A stretch of DNA of 64,000 nt from assembly GCF_946221635.1 (NCBI RefSeq), contig NZ_CAMIHB010000013.1, positions 47,364 to 111,363 of the forward strand, written 5' to 3'. The notes beneath the pieces are model-generated. The model searched no databases, was not told the DNA's origin, and saw nothing but the letters and a program-made list of their open reading frames with translations. The translations under genes and the position numbers were made by a program. This DNA comes from an uncultured Rhodoferax sp. GTDB taxonomy: Bacteria > Pseudomonadota > Gammaproteobacteria > Burkholderiales > Burkholderiaceae_C. Numbering within the stretch: the first letter of the stretch is position 1; every line of letters begins with the position of its first letter. Below, one piece after another: positions 33,631-42,255 of this stretch.

Positions 33631-34713
33631 ATGACAACATACACCGCTGCAGCTTGGCGCAGACTGGCGCTTGGACTGACACTGGGCGCAGCCTCTCTGG
33701 CGGTGCAAGCCCAGGCCCCGGCCAGCCCCGCAGGCGGCCAGAAGCTGCGCATCGTGGGGGGACTGGCAGGACTCAACCAATACACCCGCAACGAAGAACC
33801 CTTTTGGACCAAGGAACTGCCCCGCCTGACACAAGGGCGCTATACCGCCGAGATAGCCCCCTTTGATCGTGCCGGTGTGCCCGGCACCGAAATGCTGCGT
33901 CTGGTCCAGTTGGGCGTGGTGCCCTTTGGCACCGCCCTGCTGAGCAATATCTCCGCCCAGTACCCCGAGTTCGCCGCCCCGGATCTGGCGGGCCTGAACC
34001 CGGACATTGCCACCTTGCGAAAGACGGTGGTTGCCTTTCGCCCCTATCTGGAGAAATCGCTGCGTGATCGCCATGGCATCGAGCTGCTGGCGGTCTACGT
34101 TTACCCGGCCCAGGTGGTGTTCTGCAAACGCCCGTTGTCCTCCCTGGCCGACCTCCAAGGCCGGCGCGTACGGGTGGCCTCGGCAACCCAGGCGGATTTC
34201 ATGGGGGCCTTGGGGGCCGTTCCCGTATTGGCCGGCTTCGCCCAACTCATGTCCAACATGGCGTCCGGCAATACCGAATGCGCCATTACCGGCACCATGT
34301 CGGGCAACCTGCTGGGCCTGCATGAGGTCACCACCCACATCCACCCCATGCCGCTGACCTGGGGCCTGGCCATTTTTGGCGCCAATCAGGCCGCCTGGCA
34401 GACGTTGCCCGGTGACCTGCGCGCCCTTCTTTCCCATGAACTGCCCAAGCTGGAGACCGCGATCTGGGCGGAAAGCGAACGGGAAACCGCCGAAGGCCTG
34501 GCCTGCAACCGCGGCCAGGCGGGTTGCAGCAGCGGACGCAAGGGCCATATGGTGGAAGTGGCCCGCAGTGCAGAGGACGAGCGCAGGCGCAAGGAAATCT
34601 TTGCAGAGACCGTGCTGCCGCGCTGGTTGCTGCGCTGCAGCCAGCGTTGCAAGGAGATCTGGGACCACACCATCGGACCTGCGCACGGCATCGTGGCAGC
34701 CCCCGCCAAGTGA
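33631..34713 (+). CDS. TRAP-type (DctP-like) periplasmic binding protein, orphan
   Basis: The product is 360 residues from ATG 33631. The signal peptide ends near AVQAQA. The mature protein has DctP-family features (FWTKELPRLTQGRYTAEIAP, MLRLVQLGVVPFGTA, LQGRRVRVASATQADFMGAL with the conserved substrate-binding arginine region, and PLTWGLAIFGAN). No dctQ or dctM permease gene is nearby. Instead its TGA stop overlaps the GTG start of a GGDEF-EAL gene (GTGA, 34710-34713), so the two are translated together. I infer a sensory role, ligand capture signalling to the membrane c-di-GMP enzyme. Extra cysteine pairs near the C-terminus are unusual for the family. Confidence 0.88.
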   Translation: MTTYTAAAWRRLALGLTLGAASLAVQAQAPASPAGGQKLRIVGGLAGLNQYTRNEEPFWTKELPRLTQGRYTAEIAPFDRAGVPGTEMLRLVQLGVVPFGTALLSNISAQYPEFAAPDLAGLNPDIATLRKTVVAFRPYLEKSLRDRHGIELLAVYVYPAQVVFCKRPLSSLADLQGRRVRVASATQADFMGALGAVPVLAGFAQLMSNMASGNTECAITGTMSGNLLGLHEVTTHIHPMPLTWGLAIFGANQAAWQTLPGDLRALLSHELPKLETAIWAESERETAEGLACNRGQAGCSSGRKGHMVEVARSAEDERRRKEIFAETVLPRWLLRCSQRCKEIWDHTIGPAHGIVAAPAK

Positions 34714-37376
34714 CGCAGCGCAGGCCGGCGCTGGTCTCGTCCCGCGCCACACGCGCCGTCATTGGCTCCACGCTGTTCTTTGCCCTGGTGGCAATCGTTT
34801 TGGCGGCGCTGCTGATCCGCGACAACTACCGCAGCACACTGGCCAACAGCGAGGGCCAGGCCCTGCGCTTTGTGGCCGGCGCACAAGCCGCGGTGAACCG
34901 CAACCTGCTGGGCGTGGACGTAATGTTGGCCAGCCTCGACAATCTGCTGGGCCTGGCAAACCTGCAGCAGGACTGGATTGATGCCTCCATGGCCAGCCGC
35001 CTGATCCAGGGGGCGCTGCGGCAGAACCTGCTGGTGCGCCATGTGGCCCTGCTGGACGACAAGGGCAAAATGCTGGCATCCTCGGACGCGCTGGGGCCCG
35101 ACCTGGTGCTGGCCACCCCGCCGGGTTTTGTGCACGACGCCCTGGAGCAGCCTGTCTCCAGCCTCGCCATCAGCGTGCCGGTGGTGAACTTCAACAGCTC
35201 CGAACAGGTGCTCTACCTGGCGCGCCACATCCGCCTGGCCGACGGCTCCAAAGTGCTGGCGATTGCCGAGGTGCAGGTGGCCCTGCTCTCTGCCATCCTG
35301 GTGCAGGGGGTGGACATCCAGCGACTGGAAGCCACACTGGAGCGCGGCAACGGCCAGCTGCTGGCCAGCGCCCCCACCATGGATTCGTTGGCGGGCCAAC
35401 TGCTCAAGCCTGCCTTGGGCGGCAATACACCCGAGGGCGGCGCGCGGTACATGCCAGCGCGCCTGACCGGCGTGCCGGCACTCGTGGTTCAGCGCAACAT
35501 GCTCTACCACGACATCCTGATCACGGCGAGCATCCCCATGGACACGGTATTCAGCGAATGGCGGCATGAGAGCCTGCTGATCGGCGCAGTGGCCGCAGTG
35601 TTCGTGCTCATGATCCTGGCGGCCGGCGTGGTGGCGCTGCGCTACCTGGACCGCATGGCCCAGGCCCAGCGCGCCATCTCGGAAGCCAAGTCCACCATGG
35701 ACCAGGCACTGGAATCCATGGACAGCGGCTTCCTCTTGCTGGACGCCCGCCACTGCGTACTGAGCTGGAACCGGCGCTACCTGGAAATCTACCCCTGGCA
35801 GCGCGAGCGCGTTGCCGTGGGTGTTCCTTTTGCAGACATGTTGCATGCGACCGCCCGCCAGACCTTGCCGGAGGCCGATGACGCGACGCGCCAGGCGTGG
35901 GTGCAATCCCGCCTGGAGCTGTTGCACAAACGCCTGCACAGCCACGAGCGCCACCTGCCCAGCGGCCACGTGATCGAGATCACCGAGCGTTCCACGGCGG
36001 ATGGCGGCGTGGTGATCGTGTACCAGGACGTCACCAGCATTCGTCGCGCCAGTGCAGAGATCGAGCAGCTGGCGTTTTTCGACCCGCTCACCAATCTGCC
36101 CAACCGCCGCTTGCTCAACGATCGCCTGCAACAAGCCATCATGACCAGCACCCGCACCGGCCGAAAGGGGGCACTGCTGTTCATGGACCTGGACCACTTC
36201 AAGACATTGAACGACACGCTGGGCCACGATGTCGGCGATCTGCTGCTGCAGCAGGTCGCCCAACGCGTGAAAGCCTGCGTCCGGGAGGTGGACACCGTGG
36301 CGCGCCTGGGTGGCGACGAATTCGTGGTCATGCTGCAGGACCTGAACCACGACACCCTGGAGGCGGCCGGGCAGGCCAAGCAGGTTGGCGACAACATCCT
36401 GGCGGCACTCAACGAACCCTTCGATCTCAACGGCACGGTCTACCGCAGCACCTGCAGCGTGGGCGCCACGCTGTTCGGCAACACCCCGCAGCAGAGTTCG
36501 GACCTGCTCAAGCAGGCCGATATCGCCATGTACCAGGTGAAGAATGCGGGCCGCAACGCGCTGTGCTTTTTTGACCCGCAGATGCTGGCGGCCATCGAGT
36601 CCCGCGCCGAACTGGAGCGCGATCTGCGCCAGGCCCTCTCTCAGGGTGACCTGCAGCTGCACTACCAGTTGCAGGTCACCGACGAGGGCGAACCCGTGGG
36701 CGCCGAGGCACTGGTGCGCTGGCACCACCCCACGCGCGGCATGGTCTCACCGCTGACCTTTGTGGGCCTGGCCGAGGAAACCGGTCTGATCGTGCAGTTG
36801 GGGGAATGGGTGCTGCGCACGGCCTGCGCGCAGTTGGTGCACTGGTCCGCCCAACCGGAACACGCCACGCTGGATGTGTCGGTGAACGTGAGCGCCAGCC
36901 AGTTCCGGCAAGACGATTTTGTGGATGTGGTTCGCGCTGCGCTGGTCGAGACCGGCGCCAACCCGCACCAGCTCAAGCTGGAGCTGACCGAGAGCCTGGT
37001 GCTGGACAACGTGCAGGACACCATCGCCAAGATGCAGGCCCTCAAGGCCCTGGGTCTGCGCTTTTCCATGGATGACTTTGGCACCGGCCACTCCTCGCTG
37101 ACCTACCTGACCAAGCTGCCGCTGGACCAGCTCAAGATCGACCAGTCCTTCATCCGCAACCTGGGCGAGCAGGCGGCCGATGCCGTGATGGTGCAGACCA
37201 TCATCGGCATGGCCGAAACCCTGGGCCTGGAGGTCATCGCCGAAGGCGTGGAGACCGCGGAGCAACGCGACTTCCTGGCCGCGCACGGCTGCCATCTCTG
37301 CCAGGGCTACTTCTTTGCCCGTCCGCTGCCGGCCCGGGAGCTGGAAGCCCTTCTCAAGAATAAAAATGGCCTCTAG
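34710..37376 (+). CDS. Membrane PAS-GGDEF-EAL cyclic-di-GMP protein
   Basis: The product is 888 residues from GTG 34710, overlapping the stop of the TRAP binding protein gene. Order: transmembrane helix 1 (about 16-36), periplasmic sensor region (about 40-285), helix 2 (about 287-310), PAS (about 325-440), GGDEF (intact GGDEF near residue 534, with an inhibitory-site REVD exactly five residues before it) and EAL (near 665, EALVRWHHP, then ELTESLVLDN and DDFGTGHSS). Both cyclase and phosphodiesterase signatures look complete, so either or both activities are possible. The last codons and the TAG stop come from an interspersed repeat. Confidence 0.94.
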   Translation: MTQRRPALVSSRATRAVIGSTLFFALVAIVLAALLIRDNYRSTLANSEGQALRFVAGAQAAVNRNLLGVDVMLASLDNLLGLANLQQDWIDASMASRLIQGALRQNLLVRHVALLDDKGKMLASSDALGPDLVLATPPGFVHDALEQPVSSLAISVPVVNFNSSEQVLYLARHIRLADGSKVLAIAEVQVALLSAILVQGVDIQRLEATLERGNGQLLASAPTMDSLAGQLLKPALGGNTPEGGARYMPARLTGVPALVVQRNMLYHDILITASIPMDTVFSEWRHESLLIGAVAAVFVLMILAAGVVALRYLDRMAQAQRAISEAKSTMDQALESMDSGFLLLDARHCVLSWNRRYLEIYPWQRERVAVGVPFADMLHATARQTLPEADDATRQAWVQSRLELLHKRLHSHERHLPSGHVIEITERSTADGGVVIVYQDVTSIRRASAEIEQLAFFDPLTNLPNRRLLNDRLQQAIMTSTRTGRKGALLFMDLDHFKTLNDTLGHDVGDLLLQQVAQRVKACVREVDTVARLGGDEFVVMLQDLNHDTLEAAGQAKQVGDNILAALNEPFDLNGTVYRSTCSVGATLFGNTPQQSSDLLKQADIAMYQVKNAGRNALCFFDPQMLAAIESRAELERDLRQALSQGDLQLHYQLQVTDEGEPVGAEALVRWHHPTRGMVSPLTFVGLAEETGLIVQLGEWVLRTACAQLVHWSAQPEHATLDVSVNVSASQFRQDDFVDVVRAALVETGANPHQLKLELTESLVLDNVQDTIAKMQALKALGLRFSMDDFGTGHSSLTYLTKLPLDQLKIDQSFIRNLGEQAADAVMVQTIIGMAETLGLEVIAEGVETAEQRDFLAAHGCHLCQGYFFARPLPARELEALLKNKNGL

Positions 37377-37416
37377 CCCCCGTCGATATTGCGCCAGCAG
37401 CTCCTGAAAAAGGAGC
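37362..37416 (-). repeat. Interspersed repeat copy R5, supplies the stop codon of the GGDEF-EAL gene
   Basis: The minus strand reads GCTCC-N7-GGAGC (perfect stem), TGCTGGCGCAATA, TCGACGGGGGCTAGAGGCC and TTTTTA. On the plus strand the element's GGCCTCTAG end provides the last codons and TAG stop of the upstream gene. Confidence 0.8.
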
Positions 37417-37422
37417 AAACAC

Positions 37423-38271
37423 CTATTGGCGGGCGGTACGCGTATTGCCCGGCAGGGCCTGCGGGTGGCTGGTGCGGAAGGGATTGATGTCCAGCCCGCC
37501 GCGGCGCGTGTAGCGCGCGTAGACCGTCAGCTTGGTGGGCCGGCAGCGCGTCCAGATGTCCATGAAGATGCGCTCCACGCACTGCTCATGGAATTCGTTG
37601 TGGTTGCGGAAACTCACCAGGTACTGCAACAGCCCTTCCTGGTGGATCTGGGCACCGGTGTAGCTGATCTGCACGCTGCCCCAGTCGGGTTGGCCGGTCA
37701 CCAGGCAGTTGCTCTTGAGCAGGTTGCTCACCAGCACCTCGCTCACCGTGCCCTCTTCCGCCGGCGCCGTGGTCAACAGGTCCGGTGCGGGCTGGTAGCG
37801 CGTGCACTCCACATCCAGCCGGTCCAGGTTCAGACCGTCGAGCTCGTACACCGGCTCGCGGTCAAACAGTTCAGGGGCGATCAGGCGCACCCCCACGCTG
37901 CTCTGCACCACGGCGCCGCGCCAGGCGGCCTCGGTGATGTCGGCGCGCAGGCGCTCCAGCACTGCGTTGGCATCGGCAAAGCGCGTGTTGTTGAAGCTGT
38001 TGAGGTAGAGCTTGAAGGACTTGCTCTCCACGATGTTCGGGGATTCGGCCGGGATGGTGAAATGCACCAATGCCACCTGGGGCTTGCCGCGCAGGTTGAG
38101 CCAACTCAGCTCGAAGGCCGTCCACATGTCGGCGCCAAAAAACGGCGCCGCACCGGTGATGCCGATTTCAGCGCGCTTGCCCGCGCGGGGGATGGGAAAC
38201 AGCAGGGACGCGTCGTACTGGTCCACATAGGCCGAGGCCTTGCCCAGCTGCGATTGTTCGGGGGTGTTCAT
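37423..38271 (-). CDS. queF: NADPH-dependent 7-cyano-7-deazaguanine reductase
   Basis: The enzyme reduces preQ0 to preQ1 in queuosine biosynthesis. At 282 residues it is the long, two-domain form found in Escherichia coli. The catalytic cysteine lies in LLKSNCLVTGQPDWG, and the C-terminal half has RYTRRGGLDINPFR. Its start overlaps the stop of the alpha/beta hydrolase gene by ATGA (38268-38271), so it is the second gene of that unit. No preQ1 riboswitch-like leader is evident because the upstream DNA is coding. Confidence 0.97.
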   Translation of the reverse strand: MNTPEQSQLGKASAYVDQYDASLLFPIPRAGKRAEIGITGAAPFFGADMWTAFELSWLNLRGKPQVALVHFTIPAESPNIVESKSFKLYLNSFNNTRFADANAVLERLRADITEAAWRGAVVQSSVGVRLIAPELFDREPVYELDGLNLDRLDVECTRYQPAPDLLTTAPAEEGTVSEVLVSNLLKSNCLVTGQPDWGSVQISYTGAQIHQEGLLQYLVSFRNHNEFHEQCVERIFMDIWTRCRPTKLTVYARYTRRGGLDINPFRTSHPQALPGNTRTARQ

Positions 38272-39167
38272 GGAGTGGCTTTCAAATGGGGGAGCAAGGC
38301 GTCCAGGATCTGGCGCAGCGGCTCGGGGGGCAGATCATGCCCCATGCCGTCGATGGTCACCAGGCGCGCGCCGGGAATGCGGCGCGCCGTGTCTTCACCG
38401 CAGGGCAAGGGAATCAGCGGATCGGCCTTGCCGTGGATGACCAGCGTGGGCACGGTGATGCGCGCCAGCAGCGCGGCGCGCGTGATGTCGGCCACCACCG
38501 CCAGCATCTGGCGCGCGGTGCCCACGGGGTGGAAAGCACGCAGCACGCTGGCGCGCACACGTTCGCGCAGCTCGGGCTCGGGCGTGGGGTAGCCGGGGCT
38601 GCCGATGGTCTGGAACAGGCGCACCGAATGCGCAACCACCGCATCGGTCCCCTTGCCGGCCGGGCGGCTGATCAAGGCCCGCACCACCTCCGGCGCCGCC
38701 TGGGGCAGGCCGCGCGCGCCGCTGGTGCTCATGATGCTGGTCAGGCTCAGCACGCGCTGCGGGGCCGCCAGTGCCACGCGCTGCGCGATCATGCCGCCCA
38801 TGCTGACCCCCACCACATGGGCCTGGTCAATATTGAGTGCGTCCAGCACACCAATGGCGTCGGCCGCCATGTCCCCCAGGCTGTAGGGCGCGGCGGGCAG
38901 CAGGCCCAGCCGGTACTTGATGCTGGCCCACAGCAGGTTGGGACGCCCCAGCGCATCGAAGTAGGTGGACAGGCCCACGTCGCGGTTGTCAAACCGGATC
39001 ACGCGGTAGCCGCCCGCCTCCAGCGCATGCACCATCTCGGGCGGCCAGGCAATGAGCTGCATGCCCAGGCCCATGATGAGCAGCACGGCGGGCTTGTCGG
39101 CGAAGGACGCGTCTGTGTGGGCGCTGTCCTCGACTTCGATGGAAATACCGTTGGCAGTGACTTTCAT
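38268..39167 (-). CDS. Alpha/beta-fold hydrolase
   Basis: The product is 299 residues. The nucleophile elbow is GVSMGGMIAQRVAL, the oxyanion region LLIMGLGMQLIAWPPEM, and a C-terminal TVLVIHG-like strand (PTLVIHGKADPLIPL) with acid and GMGHDLPPE histidine complete the catalytic triad. Relatives are carboxylesterases or lactonases, and the substrate cannot be told. It is coupled to queF by an ATGA overlap, with no obvious metabolic link. The gap to the kinase gene upstream is 30 bp. Confidence 0.9.
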   Translation of the reverse strand: MKVTANGISIEVEDSAHTDASFADKPAVLLIMGLGMQLIAWPPEMVHALEAGGYRVIRFDNRDVGLSTYFDALGRPNLLWASIKYRLGLLPAAPYSLGDMAADAIGVLDALNIDQAHVVGVSMGGMIAQRVALAAPQRVLSLTSIMSTSGARGLPQAAPEVVRALISRPAGKGTDAVVAHSVRLFQTIGSPGYPTPEPELRERVRASVLRAFHPVGTARQMLAVVADITRAALLARITVPTLVIHGKADPLIPLPCGEDTARRIPGARLVTIDGMGHDLPPEPLRQILDALLPHLKATP

Positions 39168-39197
39168 GGCGGGGGCTTGGCTGTCAAACCCCGCAGA

Positions 39198-40124
39198 TTA
39201 CAGCACCGCACGCACCTCTGCCGCCGCAGGCAAAGGCGCCACCGCACCAAAGCCCTGCACCGCCAGCGACGCTGCCGCATTGGCATAGCGCACAGCGCGG
39301 GCCAGATCGTCGCCCAGCGCCAGACGCGCCAGCAAGTTGCCGTCAAAGCAGTCGCCCGCACCGGTGGCGTCCACGGCCTGCACCGGCCGGCCCTGCACGC
39401 GCTGGCGCTGGCCGGCCGCACTGAGCAGCACGCCTTCCTTGCCCAGCTTGACGACCACGGTACGCGCGCCCTGGGCGTGGCCCCAGTCGGCAATCGCCCC
39501 GGGGGCGCTGATGCCCAGCAGGGCCTCCATATCGTCCTGCCCCGGCAGGAAGATGTCGCACAGGGCCACCGCCTCGCTGATGCAGGCCCGCGCGCGGGCC
39601 AGAGGCCAGAGCTTGAGGCGCAGGTTGGGGTCAAATGCCACCTGGGCACCGGCCTCGCGCGCCAGGCGCATGGCCTCGAACACGGTGTCGCAGGCGCTGG
39701 CAGAGATCGCCAGCGAAATGCCAGACACATGCAGGATGCGGCACTGCTGCAGCAAAGGCGCTGGCGCTCCCAGCAGCCAGGCTGGCGCCATGTGGCTGGC
39801 GGCCGAGCCCGCACGCAGGTAGCTGAATTCGTGCCCCGCGCTGCCATGGGTGACGAAGTAGAGGCCCGTGGGGTGGTGGGCATCGCGCTCCACTGCCGTG
39901 CTGTCCACGCCCTCGCGCGCCCACAGATCCAGCAGGGCCTGACCAAAATGGTCCTGACCCAGGCGGCTCAAATAGGCTACGCGGGCGCCCGCCCGCGCTG
40001 CAGCAATCATGGTGTTGCTGGTGTCGCCGCCAAAGCCCTGCAGATACTGCGGCTCGCCAGGCTGCGTCTGGTTGAACTCCACCAGCGCCTCGCCCAGGGC
40101 CACCAGGTCCCAGATCTTCTCCAT
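39198..40124 (-). CDS. PfkB-family sugar kinase (2-keto-3-deoxygluconate kinase-like)
   Basis: The product is 308 residues. PfkB signatures are seen at both ends: GFGGDTSNTMIAAARAGARV and the ATP/catalytic motif DATGAGDCFDGNLLARLALG, with the base Asp in GAGD. The overall pattern is closest to 2-dehydro-3-deoxygluconokinase. However, it is encoded 3 bp from a RidA gene and divergent from a D-amino-acid catabolic operon rather than among sugar acid genes. A related role, such as phosphorylating a keto-acid-derived or amino-sugar product, is possible but unproved. Confidence 0.87.
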   Translation of the reverse strand: MEKIWDLVALGEALVEFNQTQPGEPQYLQGFGGDTSNTMIAAARAGARVAYLSRLGQDHFGQALLDLWAREGVDSTAVERDAHHPTGLYFVTHGSAGHEFSYLRAGSAASHMAPAWLLGAPAPLLQQCRILHVSGISLAISASACDTVFEAMRLAREAGAQVAFDPNLRLKLWPLARARACISEAVALCDIFLPGQDDMEALLGISAPGAIADWGHAQGARTVVVKLGKEGVLLSAAGQRQRVQGRPVQAVDATGAGDCFDGNLLARLALGDDLARAVRYANAAASLAVQGFGAVAPLPAAAEVRAVL

Positions 40125-40127
40125 GGC

Positions 40128-40517
40128 TCAGGCGCGCGGTTTGTAGGCGGTGACATCGATCTCCACCTTGGCGTCGATCATGAGGCGCGACTCCACGGTG
40201 GAACGCGCGGGTCGGTGATCGCCAAAACACTCCATATAGACGCGGTTGAAGCTGCCGAAGTCACGCGCGTCGGCCAGCCAGACGCTGACCTTGGCCACAT
40301 CCGCCAGGGTGCAGTCCGCCAGGGCCAGGGCATCGCTGACGCGCTTGAAGACCTGGCGCGTCTGCGCCTCGATACCACCCACCACCACCTCGCCCTTGTC
40401 ATCCGTGGGCACCTGGCCAGAGACGAACACGAAGTCACCGGCGCGTGTCGCCGGCGACAAGGGGCGGGCCAGACGGTCCGATGCGAGGGGCGCTTGCCCA
40501 AGGGTTTCTACTGACAT
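40128..40517 (-). CDS. RidA/YjgF-family protein
   Basis: RidA proteins hydrolyse reactive enamine/imine intermediates released by PLP enzymes. The product is 129 residues from ATG 40517, which has AAGGAG 8 bp upstream; a GTG three codons earlier overlaps that site. The family pattern is seen in FVFVSGQVPTDDKGEVVVGG, NRVYMECFGDHRPARSTVES and the end VEIDVTAYKPRA. It shares a divergent promoter region with a transporter/PLP-deaminase/D-aminoacylase operon, so it probably protects against iminium products of that pathway. Two palindromes upstream suggest co-regulation. Confidence 0.92.
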   Translation of the reverse strand: MSVETLGQAPLASDRLARPLSPATRAGDFVFVSGQVPTDDKGEVVVGGIEAQTRQVFKRVSDALALADCTLADVAKVSVWLADARDFGSFNRVYMECFGDHRPARSTVESRLMIDAKVEIDVTAYKPRA

Positions 40518-40534
40518 CAAAATCACTCCTTCAA

Positions 40535-40547
40535 GTAAAGAATTTAC
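40535..40547. promoter_or_regulatory. Candidate RpiR-type operator 1
   Basis: A perfect palindrome GTAAA-GAA-TTTAC lies 18 bp upstream of the ridA start, in the divergent control region. It has the same GTAAW-N3-WTTAC form as the site at 40609. Confidence 0.6.
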
Positions 40548-40608
40548 ACACCTTCATCCAGAAAAGCATTTTTACCTCGCAATTCTGGCATCGAATGTGC
40601 TTATTGGT

Positions 40609-40621
40609 GTAATCCTATTAC
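40609..40621. promoter_or_regulatory. Candidate RpiR-type operator 2
   Basis: A perfect palindrome GTAAT-CCT-ATTAC lies 14 bp upstream of the ABC transporter binding-protein start. It resembles the TGTAAT-N3-ATTACA operator class of HexR, an RpiR-family protein. The RpiR gene of the operon (47380) is the likely binder. Confidence 0.65.
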
Positions 40622-40634
40622 TCAAAGGTGTGAA

Positions 40635-42239
40635 ATGCAAACTTCTGGAACCCATCTGGTGCACGCACAGTCCGGCACCCCAAGCTCTGCCCGCCGCTCG
40701 GTGTTGAAGACCGTGGCCCTGGCCACCGCCTGCATGTTCGCCTGCGGCGCGGGCTGGGCCCAATCCGCCCCCCTGCCCAAGGGCGGTGCCGTCAACCTGG
40801 CCATGGTGGGCGAACCCCAGGGCCTGGACCCCATGGTCAGCACCGCCGACCTCGTGGGCACCATCATGCAGCACGTGTACGAGCCGCTCTACACCTTTGA
40901 CGCCAACTGGAATATCGCGCCCATGCTGGCCGAGAGCCTGCCCGCCGTCTCCAAGGACGGCCTGAGCTACACCATCCCCCTGCGCAAGGGCGTCAAGTTC
41001 CACAATGGCCGCGACCTGACGGCCGACGACGTGGTGGCCTCGCTGCAGCGCTGGATGGAGCTTTCGCCCCGGGGCAAGGCCGTGGGCAAGGAGGTGGCCT
41101 CGCTGACCGCCAAGGGCCCGCTCAGCGTGGAACTCAAGCTCAAGAACCCCTATGCCCCCCTGCTGGCCCAGCTGGCCCTGCCCAGCGGCATGGCTGCCAT
41201 CATGGCCAAGGACAGCATCGCCCCCCAGCTCAAGGAATTCATTGGCACCGGCCCCTACAAATTCAAGGAACGCCGCCCCGACCAGTTCACCGTGCTGACC
41301 CGCTATGAGGGTTACGCCGCCCGCAAGGAGCCCGCCAGTGGCTACGCCGGCAAGCGCGAGGCGGTGCTCGACGAACTGCGCTTTGTACCCGTTCCCAGCG
41401 CCAACACCCGCGTGGAGGGCGCGCTGTCCGGCCAGTTCCAATATGCCGACCTGCTGCCCGTGGAAGCCATGGGCCGTGTGGAAAAAGGGGCACCGGCCGT
41501 GGTGCCCATCGTGACCAAGAACTTCGGCTTCCCCTACATCGTGTTCAACACCAAGGAAGGCGTGCTGGCTTCGCAACCCGTGCGCCGCGCAGTGCAGACC
41601 GCCGTGGGCACGGGCGAGCTGATGGCCGCAGGATTTGGCGACAACCGCTTCTTCAATGTGGAGCCCAATTTCTTCCCCAAGGGCACGCCCTACTACTCCG
41701 ACGCGGGCAGCAAGTTCTACAACGAGCGCAACCCGCAACTCGCCAAGGACCAGGCCGCCAAGGCCGGCTACAGCGCCGACCAGACCGTGCGCATCATGGC
41801 CAGCCGCCAGTACGAGTTCCACTACAACATGGCGCTGGTGATGGCCGAGCAGCTCAAGAAGGCCGGGTTCAAGACCGACCTGCAGGTGGTGGACTGGGCC
41901 ACCCTGGTACAGCGCCGCAACGACCCCAAGCTCTGGGACGTGTACTTCACCCATTCCGGTCTGCTGCCCGAGCCCATGCTTTCGCCCCCGCAGCTGGGTG
42001 ACGGAGCGCCCGGCTGGTGGGACTCCGCTGACAAGAAGGCCTCGCTTTCGGCCTTCAACCAGGAGACCAACCCCGCCAAGCGCGGCGCGCTGTGGGGCAA
42101 GGTGCAGCAGGCGGTGTACGACGAGGTGCCTTTCATCGAAGTCGGCAAGTTCAACAGTCTGTCCGCCCGCTCGGCCAAGCTGCAGGGTTACACCCCCGCG
42201 ATCTGGCCCTTCTTCTGGAACACTGCACTGAAGAACTGA
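40635..42239 (+). CDS. Peptide-type ABC transporter substrate-binding protein (SBP family 5)
   Basis: The product is 534 residues. A long N-region with ARRSVLKT precedes the hydrophobic signal sequence (VALATACMFACGAGWAQ). The mature protein shows family-5 hallmarks: LDPMVSTADLVGTIMQHVYE, YTIPLRKGVKFHNGRDLTAD, and VDWATLVQRRND. It is the first gene of an operon with two permease and two ATPase genes. Ligands of this family are peptides, but also opines and N-acyl amino acids; the D-aminoacylase at the operon end suggests an N-acylated or peptide D-amino acid. Confidence 0.93.
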   Translation: MQTSGTHLVHAQSGTPSSARRSVLKTVALATACMFACGAGWAQSAPLPKGGAVNLAMVGEPQGLDPMVSTADLVGTIMQHVYEPLYTFDANWNIAPMLAESLPAVSKDGLSYTIPLRKGVKFHNGRDLTADDVVASLQRWMELSPRGKAVGKEVASLTAKGPLSVELKLKNPYAPLLAQLALPSGMAAIMAKDSIAPQLKEFIGTGPYKFKERRPDQFTVLTRYEGYAARKEPASGYAGKREAVLDELRFVPVPSANTRVEGALSGQFQYADLLPVEAMGRVEKGAPAVVPIVTKNFGFPYIVFNTKEGVLASQPVRRAVQTAVGTGELMAAGFGDNRFFNVEPNFFPKGTPYYSDAGSKFYNERNPQLAKDQAAKAGYSADQTVRIMASRQYEFHYNMALVMAEQLKKAGFKTDLQVVDWATLVQRRNDPKLWDVYFTHSGLLPEPMLSPPQLGDGAPGWWDSADKKASLSAFNQETNPAKRGALWGKVQQAVYDEVPFIEVGKFNSLSARSAKLQGYTPAIWPFFWNTALKN

Positions 42240-42255
42240 CGCACCGAACACCGAC

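Noticed and set aside
34386..36728. 780-codon minus-strand frame opposite the GGDEF-EAL gene
   Set aside because: The plus strand has intact GGDEF and EAL motifs; the antisense product resembles no family.
40535..40621. The two palindromes as a CRISPR-like or REP repeat
   Set aside because: There are only two short copies in one divergent promoter, which fits operators better.
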